Assembly (NCBI RefSeq): GCF_030816935.1
Contig: NZ_JAUSYO010000001.1
Span: 3,162,001-3,226,000, forward strand
Reading direction: 5' to 3'
DNA length: 64,000 bases
Source of the DNA: Arthrobacter sp. B3I9
GTDB taxonomy: Bacteria; Actinomycetota; Actinomycetes; Actinomycetales; Micrococcaceae
Part shown: piece after piece, positions 1 through 7,468 of the stretch
How the letters are laid out: each line of letters begins with the position of its first letter
Numbering within the stretch: the stretch's first letter is position 1
Position numbers and translations under genes: made by a program
Notes under the pieces: generated by a model
The model's input: the letters and a program-made list of their open reading frames with translations, nothing else
What the model was told of the DNA's origin: nothing
Database searches by the model: none

Positions 1-1
1 T

Positions 2-1285
2 GGGGTTGCCGGGCTGATCCTGCTCTCCGGCACGGATGCCCTGTGGTTCCCGGTGGGTTACACGGCCGGGTACCTAATGTTGCTGCTCTTCGTGGCCGCA
101 CCGCTGCGGCGTTCCGGCGCGTACACCATTCCCGACTTCACCGAAGCCCGGCTGGACTCCCGGACGGTCCGCCGCGTGACCAGCATCGTCGTGGTCCTGG
201 TCGGCTGGCTGTACATCGTCCCGCAGCTGCACGGCGCCGCGCTGGCCATCCGGATCACCACCGGACTGCCGGCCTGGGTGGGCCAGGTGGCCGTCGTCGC
301 CGTTGTCTGCGTGACCGTAGTGGCCGGCGGGATGCGCTCCATCACCTTCGTCCAGGCGTTCCAGTACTGGCTCAAGCTGACCGCGCTGGCCGTGCCCGTC
401 CTGTTTATCCTGTTCGTGCTGGCCGGAAACGGCGCGCCCGCCGTAGCCGAGGCCGGGGCGAACCCCACCGCCGCGGTCCCGGCGAGCCCGTACCAGAACA
501 TCTCCCTGCTGGTGGCACTGCTGTTCGGCACGCTGGGCCTGCCCCACGTGCTGGTGCGGTTCTACACGAACCCGGACGGCCAGTCCGCGCGGCGGACCAC
601 CCTGATCGTGCTGGGCCTGCTCTCGGTCTTCTACCTGTTTCCCACCGCCTACGGCCTGACCGGACGACTCTTCGCCCCCGATCTGGCCCGGAGCGGCCAG
701 GCCGATGCGCTGGTGCTGCTGCTGCCGGGCCGGATGATCGGCGGCCCCACGGGGGACCTGCTGTCCGCCCTGGTCGTGGCAGGGGCCTTCGCTGCCTTCC
801 TTTCCACGACGTCCGGGCTGGTGGTCTCACTCGCCGGCGTCATCAGCCAGGACGTGCTCGGCGGCAGCGTCCGGGGCTTCCGGCTCGCGGCGGTCCTCTC
901 CGCCGTCGTGCCGTTGGGGATCGCGTCCATGACGGATTCCCAGGCGCTGGCCGGAAGCGTGGGACTGGTGTTTGCGTTCACGGCCTCGACTATCTGCCCG
1001 GTGCTGCTGCTGGGGATCTGGTGGACCGGACTGACGGATGCAGGGGCCATCGCCGGGATGGTGACCGGCGGCCTGCTGTGCGGCGGGGCCATGGTGGCCG
1101 GCTCCCTGCTGGGCAGCGCCGCCACGCCGCCCTGGCTGGCGCAGCCCGCTGCGTGGACGGTCCCGGCGGCCTTTGCCGTCATGGTCCTTGTGTCCCGGGC
1201 CACGAAGCACCGGGTGCCCCGCACGATCACCCGGCTGATGACGCGGCTGCACACCCCCGAACGGCCGCTTGCGACGGACCGGTAG
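2..1285 (+). CDS. Sodium:solute symporter family transporter (5' end outside window)
   Basis: The protein is a multi-pass membrane carrier of the SSS family (Na+-coupled uptake of small organic solutes; acetate/proline-type permeases are the nearest relatives I recognise). The reading frame is already open at base 2, so the start lies upstream and perhaps the first one or two helices are missing. About 425 residues are visible, with at least ten hydrophobic segments and the family-like stretch SGAYTIPDFTEARL near the start. The substrate cannot be read from the sequence. The stop codon TAG sits inside the first unit of a 13-14 bp tandem repeat (1279-1347). The downstream gene is convergent. 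Confidence 0.85.
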   Translation, partial: GVAGLILLSGTDALWFPVGYTAGYLMLLLFVAAPLRRSGAYTIPDFTEARLDSRTVRRVTSIVVVLVGWLYIVPQLHGAALAIRITTGLPAWVGQVAVVAVVCVTVVAGGMRSITFVQAFQYWLKLTALAVPVLFILFVLAGNGAPAVAEAGANPTAAVPASPYQNISLLVALLFGTLGLPHVLVRFYTNPDGQSARRTTLIVLGLLSVFYLFPTAYGLTGRLFAPDLARSGQADALVLLLPGRMIGGPTGDLLSALVVAGAFAAFLSTTSGLVVSLAGVISQDVLGGSVRGFRLAAVLSAVVPLGIASMTDSQALAGSVGLVFAFTASTICPVLLLGIWWTGLTDAGAIAGMVTGGLLCGGAMVAGSLLGSAATPPWLAQPAAWTVPAAFAVMVLVSRATKHRVPRTITRLMTRLHTPERPLATDR

Positions 1286-1347
1286 GAACCCCCCGGCAGG
1301 AACGCCCAGTTAGGAACATCCGGTAAGAACGACCGGTTAGAACCCCC
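1279..1347. repeat. Five-unit 13-14 bp tandem repeat starting at the symporter stop codon
   Basis: Imperfect units with the core GG(T/C)(T/A)(A/G)GAAC begin at about 1281, 1295, 1309, 1322 and 1335. The first unit contains the symporter stop codon TAG, and later units repeat TAG or TAA triplets. The array fills the gap between two convergent genes. Confidence 0.75.
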
Positions 1348-1351
1348 GCCG

Positions 1352-1939
1352 TCAGTCGATGGCGGCCATCAGCTGGACGACACGGTCAAGGAACGCGTCC
1401 ACTTGGCTTTCCTCGTAGCCGTCGCGGCCCATGGCCGGCCGGAAGACGGCCCGCCGGACGTTGTCGACGCTCAGCGGGCGCTCCGATTCCAGGTAGCCGA
1501 TCAACTCATGGCACAGGTCATCGACGTCGGCGGTGTTGTAGCTGCGCGCCTTGGCTTTACTGGGACGGCGGAACCGCTCGCCATCGGGGCGGTGGAGACG
1601 TCCGCGCAGCAGGCCGGCGAGCCGGCCGATCTCCCGGAGCCAGGCTTCCTCGCCGCGTTCCCCGATCAGCTCATCGCGCTCGCGCAGGGCAAGGACGTCC
1701 TCGAGCCGGTCCAGGGCGGCATCGACGCCGGCGGCTGAATAGCCGCCCTTGACGGGGTCGAAGGTCACTGCCCGGACGTCTGCGCTCTTCACCGGACGCC
1801 CGGCGGAACCCTGGGCTTCAAACGACACCCGTGCGCGCTCCAGGAACTGATCAACCTGCTTGGCGTTGTAGCCGTACTGGTTCCGCTGCACGCGGTCAAA
1901 GGAAGCAGGAATCTGCCGTTGAATGTCCACTGTAACCAT
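1352..1939 (-). CDS. DivIVA-domain protein with four Y-x4-VD repeats
   Basis: This 195-residue cytoplasmic protein begins with the DivIVA-type segment QYGYNAKQVDQFLERAR (about residues 21-37). Further copies of the pattern Y-x4-V-D occur near residues 67, 134 and 175; the first and last are followed by a DivIVA-like FL-x-R and the others by a divergent helix. DivIVA proteins bind curved membrane and organise growth or division, but this one lacks the long coiled coil of Wag31/DivIVA and is more like the small DivIVA-domain proteins of actinomycetes. The ATG start follows the ribosome site GAAGGAA. It stands alone, convergent with the symporter. A role in envelope growth is inference. Confidence 0.75.
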   Translation of the reverse strand: MVTVDIQRQIPASFDRVQRNQYGYNAKQVDQFLERARVSFEAQGSAGRPVKSADVRAVTFDPVKGGYSAAGVDAALDRLEDVLALRERDELIGERGEEAWLREIGRLAGLLRGRLHRPDGERFRRPSKAKARSYNTADVDDLCHELIGYLESERPLSVDNVRRAVFRPAMGRDGYEESQVDAFLDRVVQLMAAID

Positions 1940-2009
1940 GTTTCCTTCAATGCCGTTCGGCTGTTAGCTGGCACCATTCTATGGGCCGGGGGTGTGGAGC
2001 GAAGCCGAG

Positions 2010-2930
2010 TTAAGTGCCGGCGACGGCCGAAAAGAGGATGAAGGCCACCGGCGAAGCGAAGACGATCGAATCCAGCCGGTCCATAACTCCCCCGTGGCCG
2101 GGCAGGATGCTGCTCATGTCCTTGATGCCCAGTTCGCGCTTGACCATGGATTCGGCCAGGTCCCCGGCCGTGGCTGCCGCGACCATGCCGACGGCGAGCA
2201 CCGCGCCCACCCACCAGGGCTTGTCCAGCACGAAGAGGCAGGCCAGCACCCCGATCACCATCGCCCCGGCGATGGAACCTCCGAAGCCTTCCCAGGTCTT
2301 CTTGGGGCTGATTTTGGGCGCCATCGGGTGCTTCCCCAGCGAGGCTCCGACGAGGTAGCCGAAGGTGTCGTTGGAGACCACCAGCAGCAGCAGGGTCACG
2401 ATCTGCCAGGCGCCTGGCGGAACGACACCCTCGGGCCAGAGCCCCACCGGGGTCCGGCCGCCGGAGGTGTGCAGGGGCAGCACCGCGAAGCTGATCAGGA
2501 ACGGAACCCACGCCAGGGTGAAGACTCCCGCGAAAATGCCGCGCGCAGAACCGGCCGCACCCTCCAGGGAGCGCCACAGCAAAACGGCCACACTGCTGAT
2601 CAGCATGGCGAAAAGCAGGCTTTCCGAGCCGCCGAAGTAAGCGCCGAGCGGCATGGCCACCGTTCCGGCCATCACCGGGATGATGGGCAGCCTGGTGCCG
2701 GCGGCTTCCAGCGCCCGGAAGATCTCCCAGACGCCGAAAACCGCGAACGTGGTGGTGACGAGCACGAAGCCCAGCGGCAGGAACAGCAGTCCGCCCAGGA
2801 CGAGGAAGAGCATGCCAAGGCCCACCGCAGTGGCGGCTGGAAGGTTCCTGCCGGCTTTGGGCGTCGGGTTACTGCGCTGCTTGCCCGGCCCCCGGAGGGG
2901 TGGCCCGGGGGCCTGCTGTGCCTGACCCAT
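2010..2930 (-). CDS. cdsA: Phosphatidate cytidylyltransferase
   Basis: CdsA makes CDP-diacylglycerol from CTP and phosphatidic acid, the branch point for phospholipid synthesis, in the membrane. The 306-residue protein has a basic, proline-rich N-terminal tail of about 30 residues, about eight hydrophobic segments, and the family signature close to the C-terminus (LPGHGGVMDRLDSIVF, preceded by KRELGIKD). The KISPKKTWEGFGGS stretch is also typical. Its ATG overlaps the frr stop codon by one base (TGATG), which implies translational coupling. The order rpsB-tsf-pyrH-frr-cdsA is a widely conserved bacterial operon. Confidence 0.97.
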   Translation of the reverse strand: MGQAQQAPGPPLRGPGKQRSNPTPKAGRNLPAATAVGLGMLFLVLGGLLFLPLGFVLVTTTFAVFGVWEIFRALEAAGTRLPIIPVMAGTVAMPLGAYFGGSESLLFAMLISSVAVLLWRSLEGAAGSARGIFAGVFTLAWVPFLISFAVLPLHTSGGRTPVGLWPEGVVPPGAWQIVTLLLLVVSNDTFGYLVGASLGKHPMAPKISPKKTWEGFGGSIAGAMVIGVLACLFVLDKPWWVGAVLAVGMVAAATAGDLAESMVKRELGIKDMSSILPGHGGVMDRLDSIVFASPVAFILFSAVAGT

Positions 2931-3487
2931 CAGACCTCGAGCAGCTCGGCTTCCTTGCGCTTGAGCAGATCGTCGATGCCTTCGACGTGCGCCTTCGTCA
3001 TGGCGTCCAGTTCCTTCTCGGCGCGGCTGCCCTCGTCCTCGCCGGCCTCGCCGTCCTTGACGAGCTTGTCCAGGGACTCCTTGGCCTTGCGGCGGATGTT
3101 GCGGATGGAGACCTTGGCATCCTCGCCCTTGGACTTGACGATCTTGACGTATTCCTTGCGCCGCTCCTTGGTCAGCTCGGGAATGGTGATCCGGATGACA
3201 TTGCCGTCGTTGGACGGGTTGGCGCCCACCTCAGAGTCACTGAGGGCCCGTTCGATGTCGCGCAGGGCGGTCTTGTCGAACGGCGTGATGAGGATGGTGC
3301 GGGCGTCCGGAACGGCGAAGGAAGCCAGCTGCTGCAGCGGTGTCGGCGAGCCGTAGTACTCCACGAGCACACGGTTGTACAGGCCCGGCGTCGCCCGTCC
3401 CGTGCGGATCGAGGCGAAGTCTTCCTTGGCTACCTCAACCGCCTTGTCCATCTTGTCCCCGGCTTCGAGCAAGGTTTCTTCGATCAC
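2930..3487 (-). CDS. frr: Ribosome recycling factor
   Basis: RRF acts with EF-G to split post-termination ribosomes. The 185-residue length is exactly the family norm, and conserved stretches such as [22 protein letters not shown] and RNIRRKA are present. I chose the GTG start because it is preceded by GAGGAG at good spacing and gives the standard N-terminus ([17 protein letters not shown]). The stop codon overlaps the cdsA start. About 130 bp separate it from pyrH upstream. Confidence 0.98.
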   Translation of the reverse strand: MIEETLLEAGDKMDKAVEVAKEDFASIRTGRATPGLYNRVLVEYYGSPTPLQQLASFAVPDARTILITPFDKTALRDIERALSDSEVGANPSNDGNVIRITIPELTKERRKEYVKIVKSKGEDAKVSIRNIRRKAKESLDKLVKDGEAGEDEGSRAEKELDAMTKAHVEGIDDLLKRKEAELLEV

Positions 3488-3617
3488 GGTCTCTCCTCAG
3501 AAATTGGTGCATCCCGGCTGGCGGGAACGCTGCGCGGTCTTGGTTCCGTCTGTCTTATCCGCCTGGTGGCCCCCTGGTCCGGGGAGCGGAACTGTCCTCA
3601 AAACATCCTAGCCGTAG

Positions 3618-4355
3618 CTAGGGGGTGACCACGGTGCCGAGGTCCTCGCCCAGGATGGCACGCGTGACGTTGCCTTCACCCTCCATGCCGAAGACCACCA
3701 TGGTGAGGTTGTTGTCCTTGCACATGGTCATCGCGGTCTGGTCCATCACCCGGATATCGCGGCGCAGGGCGTCGTCGTAGCTCAGGCGGGAAAGCTTCTC
3801 GGCCGTCGGGTCCTTTTTCGGGTCGGCGGTGTATACGCCGTCGACGCCGCTCTTGGCCATCAGGACGACGTCGGCGTGGACCTCCATGGCGCGCTGCGCC
3901 GCGACCGTGTCGGTGGAGAAGTACGGGAGTCCGGCGCCGGCGCCGAAGATGACGACGCGGCCTTTCTCCATATGGCGGATGGCACGGCGCGGAATGTACG
4001 CCTCGGCCACCTGGCCCATCGTGATGGCGCTCTGCACGCGGGTCTCGACGCCGGCCTGCTCCAGGAAGTCCTGGAGGGCCAGGCAGTTCATTACGGTGCC
4101 CAGCATCCCCATGTAGTCGGCTCGGGAACGATCCATCCCGCTCTGCGACAGTTCCGCGCCCCGGAAGAAGTTGCCGCCGCCAACGACGATTGCCACCTCG
4201 ACGTCGGGCACGGCCGCTGCGATCTGCTTGGCCACGTCACGCACGGTGTCCGGGTCAACGCCCAGCTTCCCGCCGCCGAAGACTTCCCCGGAAAGCTTCA
4301 ACAGGACTCTGCGCCGGCTCTTCTTCGGCTGGGCTGAATTGGTGACGGTTTCCAT
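3618..4355 (-). CDS. pyrH: Uridylate kinase
   Basis: PyrH phosphorylates UMP to UDP, the first committed step from UMP to the other pyrimidine nucleotides, in the cytoplasm. The 245-residue protein belongs to the amino-acid-kinase fold and shows KLSGEVFGG (phosphate-binding loop), VGGGNFFRG and the UMP-binding stretch [11 protein letters not shown]. It has a short lysine/arginine-rich N-terminal extension of about 12 residues. It lies downstream of tsf but is separated from it by a probable terminator (4447-4480), so it may have its own promoter. Confidence 0.98.
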   Translation of the reverse strand: METVTNSAQPKKSRRRVLLKLSGEVFGGGKLGVDPDTVRDVAKQIAAAVPDVEVAIVVGGGNFFRGAELSQSGMDRSRADYMGMLGTVMNCLALQDFLEQAGVETRVQSAITMGQVAEAYIPRRAIRHMEKGRVVIFGAGAGLPYFSTDTVAAQRAMEVHADVVLMAKSGVDGVYTADPKKDPTAEKLSRLSYDDALRRDIRVMDQTAMTMCKDNNLTMVVFGMEGEGNVTRAILGEDLGTVVTP

Positions 4356-4446
4356 GGTGCCTTCCCGTTGGTGAACTCTGAAAAAAGGTTATCGTGCCGG
4401 GGGCCAAAGGCGTCATTCCACCCTGGCCGGTGTCCGCATCGCATGC

Positions 4447-4480
4447 AAAAGGGGTGGCCACCTCGGTGACCACCCCCTTA
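4447..4480 (-). terminator. Probable intrinsic terminator after tsf
   Basis: Read on the minus strand, a GC-rich hairpin (AAGGGGGTGGTCA paired with TGGCCACCCCTT, short loop, one bulge) ends in a run of four T. It begins about 30 bp after the tsf stop codon, in the tsf-pyrH gap. Confidence 0.7.
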
Positions 4481-4512
4481 GCGCGCCTGGCTAATGCCGG
4501 ACGGTTCCTGAA

Positions 4513-5349
4513 CTAGGAACCGACGCGGAAACGCGTGAACGCGGTGCCCTTGACGCCGGCCTCTTCGAGGACCTGCGCGACGGACTTCTTGGCGTCCTTG
4601 GCGAATGCCTGGTCGAGGAGAACCTCGCCCTTGTAGAAGCCCGTGACACGGCCTTCGACAATTTTGGTCATTGCGGCCTCGGGCTTGCCTTCAGCCTTGG
4701 CCGTCTCCTCGGCGATGCGGCGCTCGGATTCGACGAGCTCGGCCGGAACATCCTCGCGGGAGAGGTAGTTCGGGGACATCGCGGCGACGTGAACGGCAAC
4801 GTCGTGAGCTGCGGCAGCAGCGGCTTCGCCTTCGCCGTCGACAGCGAACAGGACGCCGACCTGGGCCGGGAGGTCCTTGGAGGTCTTGTGCAGGTAAGCG
4901 TCGACCGTTGCACCCTCGATGCGGGAGATGCGGCGGACAACGACCTTTTCGCCGAGAACTGCGCCCTCTTCGATGACAACCTCGGACAGCGGCTTGCCGT
5001 CGACCTCGGTGGCCAGCAGGGTCTCGAGGTCGGCAGCGCCGGACTCGACTGCAACGGTGAGGACCTTGTCGGCGAGCTGGATGAACTTGTCAGCCTTGGC
5101 GACGAAGTCGGTCTCGCAGTTGACTTCGATCATCACGCCCACGCCGCCGGCGACCTTGGCAGCAACCAGGCCTTCTGCGGTGGAGCGGCCTTCGCGCTTG
5201 GTAGCGCCCTTCAAGCCCTTGATGCGGATGATTTCGATGGCCTTCTCGGCGTCACCGTTGGCTTCGTCAAGAGCCTTCTTGACATCCATCATGCCGGCGC
5301 CCGTGCGCTCGCGCAGTGCCTTGATATCAGCGGCAGTGTAGTTCGCCAT
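4513..5349 (-). CDS. tsf: Translation elongation factor Ts
   Basis: EF-Ts exchanges GDP for GTP on EF-Tu. The protein has 278 residues. The N-terminal UBA-like module (ADIKALRERTGAGMMDVKKA) is followed by the hallmark EF-Tu-contact motif CETDFVAK. The ATG is preceded by GAGGGG. It lies 143 bp downstream of rpsB, and the gap carries a 20-bp imperfect hairpin (5388-5430). Terminators or attenuators on both sides suggest graded expression of rpsB, tsf and pyrH. Confidence 0.98.
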   Translation of the reverse strand: MANYTAADIKALRERTGAGMMDVKKALDEANGDAEKAIEIIRIKGLKGATKREGRSTAEGLVAAKVAGGVGVMIEVNCETDFVAKADKFIQLADKVLTVAVESGAADLETLLATEVDGKPLSEVVIEEGAVLGEKVVVRRISRIEGATVDAYLHKTSKDLPAQVGVLFAVDGEGEAAAAAAHDVAVHVAAMSPNYLSREDVPAELVESERRIAEETAKAEGKPEAAMTKIVEGRVTGFYKGEVLLDQAFAKDAKKSVAQVLEEAGVKGTAFTRFRVGS

Positions 5350-5386
5350 GTGAACCCCTCTGTCTAGAAATGTGTGTGGTGTACGG

Positions 5387-5431
5387 ACCGACAGGACGGC
5401 TGCTCACGCGGTGAGCGGCCATCCTGTCGGT
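5387..5431 (-). other. 20-bp imperfect hairpin in the rpsB-tsf gap
   Basis: Arms 5388-5407 and 5411-5430 pair at 18 of 20 positions around a 3-nt loop. On the minus-strand RNA one of the two mismatches becomes a G-U wobble. There is no T run behind it, so it looks more like a processing or attenuation site than a full terminator. Confidence 0.6.
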
Positions 5432-5492
5432 ACCCCGGCGCCGCGGACAGCGCGTGGGGAGGTCCAGATTTACTTGTCAGTGAACTGACGAG

Positions 5493-6371
5493 CTACTTGG
5501 TTTCGCCAGCGGCGTCGTCGGCAACCGGGGCGGCCTCGGCAGCGGGAGCCTCTTCGGCGGCCGGAGCTGCCTCGGCTTCCGGAGCGGCGGCAGCGGCTTC
5601 GGCCTTGCTGCCTTCGAGGAGCTCGCGCTCCCACTCAGCCAGGGGTTCTTCCGGAGCTTCGGTGGTGCCGGTTGCGCGCTGGTTGCGGGCGATCAGGCCC
5701 TCAGCAACGGCGTCGGCCACAACGCGGGTCAGGAGGTTGACGGAGCGGATGGCGTCGTCGTTGCCCGGGATCGGGAAGTCGACTTCGTCCGGATCGCAGT
5801 TGGTGTCAAGAATGGCAACAACCGGGATGTTCAGCTTCTTGGCCTCGTCAACAGCGAGGTGTTCCTTCTTGGTGTCCACGATCCAGAGCACGGACGGTGC
5901 CTTGGTCAGGTTGCGGATACCGCCGAGGTTGGTTTCCAGCTTGGTGAGCTCACGGCGAAGGAGCAGCAGTTCCTTCTTGGTGTAAGCGGAGCCGGCGACG
6001 TCGTCGAAGTCGATCTCTTCGAGTTCCTTCATGCGCTGGATGCGCTTGGAGACCGTCTGGAAGTTGGTCAGCATACCGCCGAGCCAACGCTGGTTCACGT
6101 ACGGCTGGCCAACGCGGGTGGCCTGCTCGGCGATGGCTTCCTGTGCCTGCTTCTTGGTGCCGACGAAGAGGACGGTGCCGCCGTGTGCGACGGTGGCCTT
6201 CACGAACTCGAAGGCGCGGTCGATGTAGGACAGCGACTGCTGAAGGTCAATGATGTAGATGCCGTTGCGCTCCGTGAAGATGAAGCGCTTCATCTTCGGG
6301 TTCCAACGACGGGTCTGGTGTCCAAAGTGGACGCCGCTGTCAAGCAGCTGGCGCATAGTTACGACGGGCAT
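5493..6371 (-). CDS. rpsB: 30S ribosomal protein S2
   Basis: S2 is a late-assembling small-subunit protein. The first 245 or so residues are standard S2 ([20 protein letters not shown] start, [30 protein letters not shown]). The last ~45 residues are a low-complexity Ala/Glu/Pro tail of the kind seen in actinobacterial S2. The ATG directly follows a small hairpin (6372-6389) that holds the Shine-Dalgarno sequence in its loop. It is the first gene of the rpsB-tsf-pyrH-frr-cdsA block. Confidence 0.98.
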   Translation of the reverse strand: MPVVTMRQLLDSGVHFGHQTRRWNPKMKRFIFTERNGIYIIDLQQSLSYIDRAFEFVKATVAHGGTVLFVGTKKQAQEAIAEQATRVGQPYVNQRWLGGMLTNFQTVSKRIQRMKELEEIDFDDVAGSAYTKKELLLLRRELTKLETNLGGIRNLTKAPSVLWIVDTKKEHLAVDEAKKLNIPVVAILDTNCDPDEVDFPIPGNDDAIRSVNLLTRVVADAVAEGLIARNQRATGTTEAPEEPLAEWERELLEGSKAEAAAAAPEAEAAPAAEEAPAAEAAPVADDAAGETK

Positions 6372-6389
6372 GCCGGCGCTCCTTCCGGC
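6372..6389 (-). promoter_or_regulatory. Shine-Dalgarno hairpin of rpsB
   Basis: On the minus strand the bases just before the rpsB ATG read GCCGG-AAGGAGCG-CCGGC. This is a 5-bp GC stem with the ribosome-binding site AAGGAG in the loop. Such a structure could serve S2 autoregulation or set the initiation rate, but that function is inference. Confidence 0.45.
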
Positions 6390-6812
6390 AGGTCATTCAT
6401 GAGAGAGCCCATGGGCTGTCTTACCCTGCCAATAGTTGACGGTTGATTAGCAATCACCCAGGCGGGCGTTGCTCCTGGCATCCACTGCGCCACTCACCCG
6501 GATTAAGAGCCCGGACCGCAAGAGGCACAGTCCTCCGCACTCTGAAGAATTTAGGCTTCGAATGGTGAGGGCTGGATACGCGTAGTCAGCCGCTGCTCCC
6601 CCGCACCCCTGAATGAGGCGTGCCGGCTTAACAATTACCTTGATTCAGCGTGAGGGCACAGCAAACTGCTCCACCAAGTGTACTACAGGAGCACTGCCGG
6701 ACCGGACGGTTTTCCGCGGCCACCCGGGGCTGCAGGAGGCGCTGCCGGAACTTGTCCACATGGCTGGGGCTGGGGCTGCCGGCTGTCCAGGAGGCCCGGG
6801 CAGAGTGGGTCC
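6390..6812. other. Divergent intergenic region between rpsB and the M23 gene
   Basis: This ~420-bp gap should hold the rpsB leader and promoter (minus strand) and the promoter of the M23 peptidase (plus strand). I found no RNA gene, no ydaO-type riboswitch and no repeat in it. ORFs here do not look coding. I could not pick a convincing -35/-10 pair. Confidence 0.5.
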
Positions 6813-7406
6813 ATGAAGACCCACACCCTGCTTGCGGCTTTGGTCCTGGCCCTCTCCCCCGTCGTGGCCGGAGCGAGTGGTCCTGCACCGCCCGTGCCTG
6901 CGGCGTCTGCGACCGCGGAACTCGTGCCGACGGGGCCGGCGGCGCCATCAGAGCCAGTACCGGCGGCGCCGCCAGAGCCGGCCGGCTGGAGCTGGCCGCT
7001 GAGCCCGGAACCCGCGGTCCTGCGTGCCTTCGAGCCACCGCCCAAGCCGTGGCTGCGCGGCCACCGGGGAGTCGACCTCGCGGCCACGTCCTTCGGCGCA
7101 CCGGTCACCGCTCCGGCGTCAGGAACCGTGAGTTTCGTCGGGGTCGTCGTGGACCGGCCCGTCATCACTCTCGACCACGGCAACGGCCTGAAGAGCAGTT
7201 TCGAACCTGTGCAGAGCGAGCTGGTAAAGGGTGCCTATGTCGCGGAAGGCGGATCGTTGGGCACCGTCCTGCCCGGCCACTGCGCCACATCACCGTGCGT
7301 CCACTGGGGCGTGCGGCGCGGCGAGGACTACGTCAACCCGCTGGCGTTCGTGATGGACCTGCGGCCTTCCGTCCTGCTGCCGCCGCTGGACCCGGCGCCC
7401 GGTTAG
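6813..7406 (+). CDS. Secreted M23-family peptidase homologue with altered active site
   Basis: This 197-residue protein starts with a signal peptide (MKTHTLLAALVLALSPVVAGASG), then an Ala/Pro linker to about residue 58 and a LytM/M23 domain. The zinc ligands H84 and D88 (HRGVD) and H164 (CVHWGV) are in place. The usual first histidine of the H-x-H motif is Cys162, and the second catalytic histidine region reads SSFEPV. Active M23 enzymes cut peptidoglycan cross-bridges; this one may be weak or inactive, like the EnvC/NlpD type. I chose ATG 6813 because it begins the signal peptide; longer forms have no plausible N-terminus. The stop lies inside a 23-bp triple repeat. Confidence 0.85.
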   Translation: MKTHTLLAALVLALSPVVAGASGPAPPVPAASATAELVPTGPAAPSEPVPAAPPEPAGWSWPLSPEPAVLRAFEPPPKPWLRGHRGVDLAATSFGAPVTAPASGTVSFVGVVVDRPVITLDHGNGLKSSFEPVQSELVKGAYVAEGGSLGTVLPGHCATSPCVHWGVRRGEDYVNPLAFVMDLRPSVLLPPLDPAPG

Positions 7407-7468
7407 CCGCAATTCCAGGCGCCGGGCTGGCCGCGACGCTAGAGCCGGGTTGGCCGCAACCCTAGACG
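7399..7468. repeat. Three 23-bp tandem repeats spanning two convergent stop codons
   Basis: Units start at 7399, 7422 and 7445 with the core CCGG(G/T)(T/C)(T/G)(A/G)GCCGC. The first unit carries the stop TAG of the M23 gene. The third carries the stop (CTA on the plus strand) of the acyl-CoA dehydrogenase. Confidence 0.8.

Noticed and set aside
6613..6812. ydaO (c-di-AMP) riboswitch before the M23 gene
   Set aside because: Cell-wall hydrolase genes of actinomycetes often have one, but the conserved core is not visible here.
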